From positions 62,125-82,473 of the forward strand of contig DHSP01000003.1 of assembly GCA_002408485.1 (NCBI GenBank): 20,349 bases of DNA. The letters are read 5' to 3'. Both the position numbers and the translations under genes were made by a program. Positions 15,124 to 20,349 of the stretch are shown here, piece by piece (position 1 is the first letter of the stretch; every line of letters starts with the position of its first letter). Source of the stretch: Proteiniphilum sp. UBA5283. Lineage in GTDB: Bacteria > Bacteroidota > Bacteroidia > Bacteroidales > Dysgonomonadaceae. The notes beneath the pieces are model-generated. The model worked only from the letters and a program-made list of their open reading frames with translations. It ran no database searches and was not told the origin of the DNA.

Positions 15124-17133
15124 ATGATGAGAAAATGTATATTTATCTTGCTATTGATAGCAGCCCTGCCTAAAGCCGGAGCGCAGTCTATCCTGGAAGA
15201 TACCAGGAAACAGCTTCTTTCGCCCGATGGCCATTATCTTTTCACGTTTTACCAGAAACAGTTTCCCGACGAACGCAAGCAGATGTATTATACGCTGTCG
15301 TATAAAGGAAAAACAGTGATTGAAGAATCTGAGCTCGGCCTGCTCATCGAGAATCAACTTTTCGAATCGGCGTTGGCAATTCCGAATGATACCAGTAAGC
15401 TATGGGGTGAAAATCTTTCGCTCACCGCTGTCGAAGACAAAACAGTTGATGAAACATGGCGCCCGGTTTATGGTGAAAGAGAGGAAGTTAAAGATCATTA
15501 CAACGAACTGGTGCTGAAGTTTCAAAAAGGAGGTGCTCCGGAAACGGAAGGTAATTCAACCGCCTCTGCGGCCGGACACGGACAAGCCTACGACAAAAGA
15601 CAGTACTATTATATGAATTTCATTGTCAGGGCTTACGATGAAGGTGTTGCTTTCCGTTATTTCTTTCCCGAGGCCACCAACGGTTTGTTTCTCCATATTG
15701 TGGGAGAGCAGACACAGTTTACCCTGCCTGAACGTACATCGGCGTATTATGAACGTTGGGCACAAGGGCCTTATGAACTACTGTCCTTGAACGATTGGAA
15801 AGATGAAAGTGAGCGTCCCCTGACGATGAAGCTGCCCAACGGGTTGACAGTTGCACTGCTGGAGGCGGATATGGTTGATTATGCCCGCATGAAATTCCGT
15901 TTGGTAAAAGAGAATACCTTACAGACTTCGTTGTACAGTTCGGTAGATGTCATTACCCCCTATGCCACGCCCTGGCGCGTAATCATGTCAGCCGAAAAAG
16001 CAACTGAACTGATTGAGAATAATAATCTTGTCATGAACCTGAATCCAGAGAATGAGATCAAAGAGACCTCATGGATCAACCCCGGCAAGGTAATTCGTGT
16101 TACGAGGCTTACCCAGGCCGATGCGATAAAGTGCGTCGACTTTGCTGCAGAACATGGTTTGCAATACATCCATCTTGATTCCGGTTGGTATGGCTCCGAA
16201 GTGTTGATGAGTTCAGACGCCACTTCTGTCGCGGATAATCGTGATTTGGATATGCCGAAGTTGATCAATTACGCGACATCTAAAGGAATCGGCGTATGGG
16301 TGTACGTCAACCAACGTGCACTGGTACAGCAGTTGGACGAACTACTTCCGCTTTATCGGAAATGGGGATTAAAAGGAATCAAGTTCGGTTTTGTGCAAAT
16401 CGGCAATCAACATTGGTCCACCTGGTTGCATGATGCCATCCGAAAATGCGCTGAATATGAGATCATGGTCGATATTCACGATGAATACCGCCCCACAGGG
16501 TTCAGCCGTACTTATCCCAATCTGCTGACGCAGGAGGGTATCAGAGGAAATGAAGAATTTCCCGATGCCACCCATAATGTTATTTTGCCCTTCACCCGCT
16601 TCTTGTCGGGAGCTGCAGACTACACCATCTGTTACTATGATAAGCGTCTTAAAACGACCCATGCGCATCAACTGGCCATGGCGGCAGTATATTACAGTCC
16701 CTTGCAATTTTTGTACTGGTATGACCAACCCTCGGCTTATCAGGGAGAACCGGAAATCGAGTTTTTCGACAAGGTGAAAACCGTATGGGATGATACCAAA
16801 GTGCTGGATGGTGAAGTTGGAGAGTATGTGACCATTGCCCGAAGAAGTGGGGAAGAATGGTTTGTAGGATCGCTGACAAACAACGAGGAGAGAAAAATCA
16901 GCACCTCGCTCAGCTTTTTAGATAACGGGAAGAAATATGTTGCCAACCTGTATACGGATGACGAAACGGTGCAGACAAGAACGAATGTCCGTGTCACACG
17001 GGTGATTGTAGATAGTCATACCGACCTGTCGTTTCACTTGAAAGCAAGCGGCGGATGCGCAATTCATCTTACACCAGCCGGCAAGGAAGAGTTGAAAAGA
17101 TACAAACGATACCGGAAAAATCAGCTGTTGTAA
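15124..17133 (+). CDS. GH97 glycoside hydrolase, copy B
   Basis: Paralog of the GH97 at 7885-9774, with 669 residues. Two adjacent ATGs (15124, 15127) both give a good signal peptide ending in KAGAQ. Layout is the same: beta-sandwich with AYDEGVAFRY, TIM barrel, C-terminal beta domain with FFDKVKTVWDDTKVLDGE. Barrel signatures match copy A: YVNQRAL (N396, Q397), IKFGF with G422, HDEYRPTG with D453, and QEGIRGNEE with E477. It lacks the 18-residue insert of copy A but has its own Gly/Ala/Thr-rich insert at about 136-156 (GGAPETEGNSTASAAG), and ends in a basic tail (KRYKRYRKNQ). The gene is GC-richer than copy A, so this is not a fresh tandem duplication. The esterase-like gene starts only 6 bases after its stop, implying tight co-expression. 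Having two diverged copies suggests two linkages or two stages of the same pathway. Confidence 0.93.
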   Translation: MMRKCIFILLLIAALPKAGAQSILEDTRKQLLSPDGHYLFTFYQKQFPDERKQMYYTLSYKGKTVIEESELGLLIENQLFESALAIPNDTSKLWGENLSLTAVEDKTVDETWRPVYGEREEVKDHYNELVLKFQKGGAPETEGNSTASAAGHGQAYDKRQYYYMNFIVRAYDEGVAFRYFFPEATNGLFLHIVGEQTQFTLPERTSAYYERWAQGPYELLSLNDWKDESERPLTMKLPNGLTVALLEADMVDYARMKFRLVKENTLQTSLYSSVDVITPYATPWRVIMSAEKATELIENNNLVMNLNPENEIKETSWINPGKVIRVTRLTQADAIKCVDFAAEHGLQYIHLDSGWYGSEVLMSSDATSVADNRDLDMPKLINYATSKGIGVWVYVNQRALVQQLDELLPLYRKWGLKGIKFGFVQIGNQHWSTWLHDAIRKCAEYEIMVDIHDEYRPTGFSRTYPNLLTQEGIRGNEEFPDATHNVILPFTRFLSGAADYTICYYDKRLKTTHAHQLAMAAVYYSPLQFLYWYDQPSAYQGEPEIEFFDKVKTVWDDTKVLDGEVGEYVTIARRSGEEWFVGSLTNNEERKISTSLSFLDNGKKYVANLYTDDETVQTRTNVRVTRVIVDSHTDLSFHLKASGGCAIHLTPAGKEELKRYKRYRKNQLL

Positions 17134-17139
17134 CATCGC

Positions 17140-18744
17140 ATGAAAAAATATCGTTTGCTCTTGATGTTGCTCTTGTTATGCACTGTTTCAACGAAAGCCG
17201 GTGTATACCAGTGGTCGGTGAAGCTCGATGGCTACGTTTCCAGTGAAACAAAAGATCATCCCGATGCTTTTTTATGGATTCCCCCCGATTGCAAACAAGT
17301 AAAAGCGGTTGTGGTTAGCCAGCAGAATATGTGTGAAGAGACGCTTTTCGATCATCCCCGATTCCGGGAGGCGATGTCGGAACTTGATTTTGGCATCATA
17401 TGGATTGCCCCCGGAATCGATTATCAGTGGGATGTTACAAACGGCTGCCAGGATATTTTTGACAAGATGATGGCAGATCTGGCAGAGACAAGCGGTTATC
17501 ACGAGATCGGATATGCACCGATAGTTCCTTTAGGCCATTCGGCCATGGCCACTTTCCCGTGGAATTTTGCAGCCTGGAATCCCATGCGGACATTGGCCGT
17601 CGTCTCTTATAAAGGCGATGCCCCCCGGACGAATCTGACAGGATATGGAGGGGAAAATCTCGAATGGGGCAGGACACGGAATATTGACGGCATCCCCGGA
17701 CTGATGATAGAAGGGGAATATGAATGGTGGGAAGCGCGCGTGAATCCGGCCTTGGCTTTTCGAATGATGTACCCCGAAAGTTGTATCTCTTTTTTGGGTG
17801 ATCGGGGACAAGGGCATTTCGACGTGTCGGACAAGGTCGTGGATTATATCACGCTCTTCCTGCGAAAGGCGGCGCAATACCGGTTGCCGGAAAATCAATC
17901 GTTGGATGAACCCGCAGAGCTGATAAAACTGGACCCCAAAAAGGGATGGCTTGCCGAACGTTGGCATGAAAACCGGCAAAAACGATCGAATCCTGCAGCG
18001 TATACCGATTATAAAGGAGATAAACACGATGCTTTCTGGTATTTCGACAAAGAAATGGCTGAGGTGACAGAGAATTATTATAAAGAGATTCCCGATAGAA
18101 AAAAACAGTATATCAGCTTCCTTTCAGAGGGAAAGTGGCTCGATTTCGATGAAGACAGCCATTCCCAATACGACTTTACGCCAAATATTGGCAATGACCT
18201 CACCTTTACTCTTTCGGCGGTCTATTCGGATGCCCGGCATTCAAAACCGGCTCAAGATCACTCCAAGGGAAAAATACAGATACACAAGGTGAATGGCCCT
18301 GTGGAGAAAGTAAATGACACCACTTTTGTATTACGCTTTTATAGAATGGGATTCAATAACATAAAACGGACCGGTGGGATATGTCTTTATGCACAGGGCC
18401 CGGCAGATAACACGTATAAAAGTGCGGTTCAACAAATCTATTTAAAAATTCCGTTCCCTTTGACAAAAGGTGAAAGACAGTATATCCTGTTTCCCGGACT
18501 GGCGGATGTGTCGCAAGGAACGGAATGGATAATACTGGATGCCGTGAGTGACCAAGGTTTGGATGTATCCTATTACGTGAAGGAAGGACCTGCCGAAATT
18601 ACGGGAAACAAGCTGGTTTTTACCCCAATTCCCCCCCGGGCCAAATACCCGTTAAAAGTTACGGTAGTAGCATGGCAGTACGGTTTGAAAGATAAAATAC
18701 AATCCGCGGAACCTGTGGAACGCAGCTTTTATATAACTAAGTGA
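17140..18744 (+). CDS. Secreted alpha/beta-hydrolase, putative carbohydrate esterase
   Basis: Exported protein of 534 residues (signal peptide 1-20, STKAG). Residues about 25-260 look like an alpha/beta-hydrolase: a strand VKAVVVSQQNM, then PLGHSAMATFPW with nucleophile elbow G-H-S and S134, a strand IPGLMIEGEYEWWE whose E191, E193, E195 or E198 could serve as the acid, and GQGHFDVSD with H226 as the catalytic His. Residues about 330-534 look like beta-sandwich domains (DLTFTLSAVYSD; PLKVTVVAWQY). In a PUL such a protein usually removes acetyl, methyl or feruloyl groups so that glycosidases can act. I do not recognise a named CE family, and the C-terminal half is unassigned. It is the GC-richest part I sampled (one line counted at 58%). 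Translation is probably coupled to the preceding GH97, and the next gene starts 100 bases on. Confidence 0.7.
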   Translation: MKKYRLLLMLLLLCTVSTKAGVYQWSVKLDGYVSSETKDHPDAFLWIPPDCKQVKAVVVSQQNMCEETLFDHPRFREAMSELDFGIIWIAPGIDYQWDVTNGCQDIFDKMMADLAETSGYHEIGYAPIVPLGHSAMATFPWNFAAWNPMRTLAVVSYKGDAPRTNLTGYGGENLEWGRTRNIDGIPGLMIEGEYEWWEARVNPALAFRMMYPESCISFLGDRGQGHFDVSDKVVDYITLFLRKAAQYRLPENQSLDEPAELIKLDPKKGWLAERWHENRQKRSNPAAYTDYKGDKHDAFWYFDKEMAEVTENYYKEIPDRKKQYISFLSEGKWLDFDEDSHSQYDFTPNIGNDLTFTLSAVYSDARHSKPAQDHSKGKIQIHKVNGPVEKVNDTTFVLRFYRMGFNNIKRTGGICLYAQGPADNTYKSAVQQIYLKIPFPLTKGERQYILFPGLADVSQGTEWIILDAVSDQGLDVSYYVKEGPAEITGNKLVFTPIPPRAKYPLKVTVVAWQYGLKDKIQSAEPVERSFYITK

Positions 18745-18844
18745 ATCAAGTAAGGCATGTAACTGAAGTGCTCGTCTGGCGTTATTTTGTGACCCATTCC
18801 AGATTCACAACTTGCCAATGTAGAAAACGAAATAAGATAAAACA

Positions 18845-20349
18845 ATGAATAAAGCAGTACTAACCTTTCTTTGTATAACAGTTTTTTTCGCGGCCGCAAT
18901 GGCGCAATCGGTTTATCCCGGTCAGCACGAGGAAAAGATAACATTGCCTTTGCAGGGAGAAGTAAAAGCATACGCTTTCGATTTAAAGGATGTCCGTTTA
19001 CTCGATTCTCCGTTCAGGCAAAATATGGAACGTGATTCGAAATGGATCATGTCGCTGGGTACAGATCGTTTACTACATAGCTTCCGTACTTCCGCAGGCG
19101 CATATGCCGGACTCGAAGGAGGATATTCTTTCGTGAAAAAGCTTGGCGGATGGGAATCATTAGACTGTGAATTGCGTGGACATTCCACGGGGCATATTTT
19201 GTCTGCATTGTCTTATCTATACGCTTCTACGGGCGATAAGGCATATAAACTGAAATCCGATAGCTTGGTTAATGGATTGGGAGAAGTACAGAATGTGCTG
19301 TTGGAAAACGGCTATAACGGCTATCTGAGTGCTTATCCGGAAAATCTGATCAACCGTAACATTGCCGGACAGCGTGTCTGGGCTCCCTGGTACACACTGC
19401 ATAAAATTTACGCGGGCCTGATTGACCAGTATCTCTATTGCGACAATGAGAAAGCATTGGATATTGTGACCAAAATGGCTCAATGGGCCTGCGATAAATT
19501 GATGCCATTAAGTGAAGAACAACGGAAACTGATGATCCGTAACGAGTTTGGTGGAGTGAACGAGGCGTTCTACAACTTATATTCCATCACGGGTAATCCC
19601 GAACATAAAAAATTGGCGGAATTTTTCTATCATGCCGACGTCATTGACCCCCTGGCTCGAAAAGAAAATAATCTGGCAAACAAGCATGCCAACACATTCA
19701 TTCCTAAAGTGATCGGAGAGGCCCGCAATTACGAAATAACGGCCGATACACGTTCCAAAGATATTGCCTTTTTTTTCTGGAGTAGTGTTGTTGACCATCA
19801 AACTTTCTGTACGGGAGGAAACAGCCAGAAAGAAAAATTCATTGCTCCGGATAGCATTTCAAAATATCTGACCGGCTACACGCAGGAAACTTGCAACACC
19901 AACAATATGCTGAAACTGACCCGCCACCTGTTCTGTTGGGATGCCGACCCTAAGTATGCCGATTATTACGAAACGGCACTCTATAACCATATCCTGGGGC
20001 AACAGGACCCCGAATCGGGGATGGTCGCCTATTTCTTACCGTTACTGTCCGGTGCACACAAGGTGTACAGTACACCGGAACACTCTTTCTGGTGTTGTGT
20101 AGGTACCGGTTTTGAGAATCATGCCAAATATGGTGAAGCCATCTATTACCGTGCTGACAATGCGTTGTACGTGAACCTTTTTATTCCGTCCGAACTGACG
20201 TGGGAAGAAAAAGGATTGAAAGTACGACAGGAAACAGATTTTCCACAAGACGGTAAAATAAACATGAATATAGGAGCCGAAAAACCGGTGAAACTGGCGA
20301 TAAAGATTCGATATCCTGCATGGACACAAAATGTGGAGGTAAAGGTAAA
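18845..20349 (+). CDS. GH127/GH146-type beta-L-arabinofuranosidase-like protein (3' end cut off)
   Basis: Five-prime part (501 codons) of a DUF1680-type enzyme; the frame is still open at the window edge, and the missing part should be the C-terminal beta-sandwich. The start gives a signal peptide ending in AAAMAQ. The alpha/alpha barrel shows LLHSFRTSAG, GGWESLDCELRGHSTGHILSA, GQRVWAPWYTLHKIYAGL and GGVNEAFYNLYSITG. The catalytic metal site is complete: E348 and C350 in QETCNTNNMLKL, plus C417 and C418 in FWCCVGTGFENHAKYG. This matches the Glu-plus-three-Cys zinc site of Bifidobacterium HypBA1 (GH127), where one Cys of the CC pair is the nucleophile. GH127 and GH146 are hard to separate by eye. 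Most characterised members release beta-L-arabinofuranose, though an aceric-acid-releasing GH127 is known from rhamnogalacturonan-II breakdown. A 100-base gap precedes it, with no clear promoter. Confidence 0.9.
   Translation, partial: MNKAVLTFLCITVFFAAAMAQSVYPGQHEEKITLPLQGEVKAYAFDLKDVRLLDSPFRQNMERDSKWIMSLGTDRLLHSFRTSAGAYAGLEGGYSFVKKLGGWESLDCELRGHSTGHILSALSYLYASTGDKAYKLKSDSLVNGLGEVQNVLLENGYNGYLSAYPENLINRNIAGQRVWAPWYTLHKIYAGLIDQYLYCDNEKALDIVTKMAQWACDKLMPLSEEQRKLMIRNEFGGVNEAFYNLYSITGNPEHKKLAEFFYHADVIDPLARKENNLANKHANTFIPKVIGEARNYEITADTRSKDIAFFFWSSVVDHQTFCTGGNSQKEKFIAPDSISKYLTGYTQETCNTNNMLKLTRHLFCWDADPKYADYYETALYNHILGQQDPESGMVAYFLPLLSGAHKVYSTPEHSFWCCVGTGFENHAKYGEAIYYRADNALYVNLFIPSELTWEEKGLKVRQETDFPQDGKINMNIGAEKPVKLAIKIRYPAWTQNVEVKV

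Noticed and set aside
17530..18027. Reverse-strand open frame of 165 codons
   Set aside because: It lies wholly inside the esterase-like gene, has no recognisable domain or start signal, and is expected by chance in GC-richer coding DNA. The other minus-strand open frames were dismissed for the same reason.
18745..18844. Possible internal promoter before the GH127-like gene
   Set aside because: TTATTTTG is one mismatch from the TAnnTTTG -7 consensus and there is no paired -33 element; not enough to report.
1..20349. Search for CRISPR arrays, tRNA or rRNA genes, insertion sequences, defence or phage genes
   Set aside because: I saw no regularly spaced repeats, transposase-like frames, terminal inverted repeats or RNA gene signatures; the window is fully accounted for by the PUL.

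Overview
The window is a polysaccharide utilization locus (PUL) from a member of the Bacteroidota, most likely the Bacteroidales. The evidence is a SusC/SusD pair at the left edge, followed on the same strand by an uninterrupted row of exported carbohydrate-active enzymes. Several proteins carry lipoprotein signals, Shine-Dalgarno sites are mostly weak, and the non-coding DNA is AT-rich. All eleven genes are on the + strand. I saw no tRNA, rRNA, CRISPR array, insertion sequence or regulator gene.

Layout. 1-362 is an AT-rich leader with a perfect 12-bp palindrome. susC (363-3362) and susD (3444-5234) form the outer-membrane glycan importer and are followed by a strong hairpin (5248-5280). A first enzyme block follows: an alginate-lyase-family protein (5382-6497), a GH88 unsaturated uronidase (6570-7874), a GH97 (7885-9774) and a divergent GH92 (9801-12143). 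A second block repeats part of this pattern: a second, larger alginate-lyase-family protein (12297-13619), a GH28/GH49-like beta-helix protein (13661-15100), a second GH97 (15124-17133), an alpha/beta-hydrolase likely to be an esterase (17140-18744), and a GH127/GH146-type beta-L-arabinofuranosidase-like protein (18845 to the window end, cut off).

How the genes could work together (inference). SusCD binds and imports fragments of a complex acidic glycan. Lyases cleave next to uronic acids, and GH88 removes the unsaturated uronate this leaves. The beta-helix enzyme may also act at uronate or other backbone sites. The two GH97s, the GH92-like protein and the GH127-like protein trim neutral side sugars, plausibly including L-arabinofuranose, and the esterase-like protein may remove acyl groups. 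The set points to a decorated, uronate- and possibly arabinose-containing glycan such as a plant cell-wall, gum or mucilage polysaccharide. No sulfatase is visible, which argues weakly against a sulfated algal or animal glycan. The exact substrate cannot be read from the sequence.

The most interesting points are: both GH97 copies lack the catalytic signatures of both described GH97 mechanisms; the GH92 is altered at several signature positions; the two lyase paralogs differ at the presumed catalytic His-Tyr site; and base composition is mosaic, with susC, susD and both lyase genes markedly more AT-rich than most of the glycosidases.
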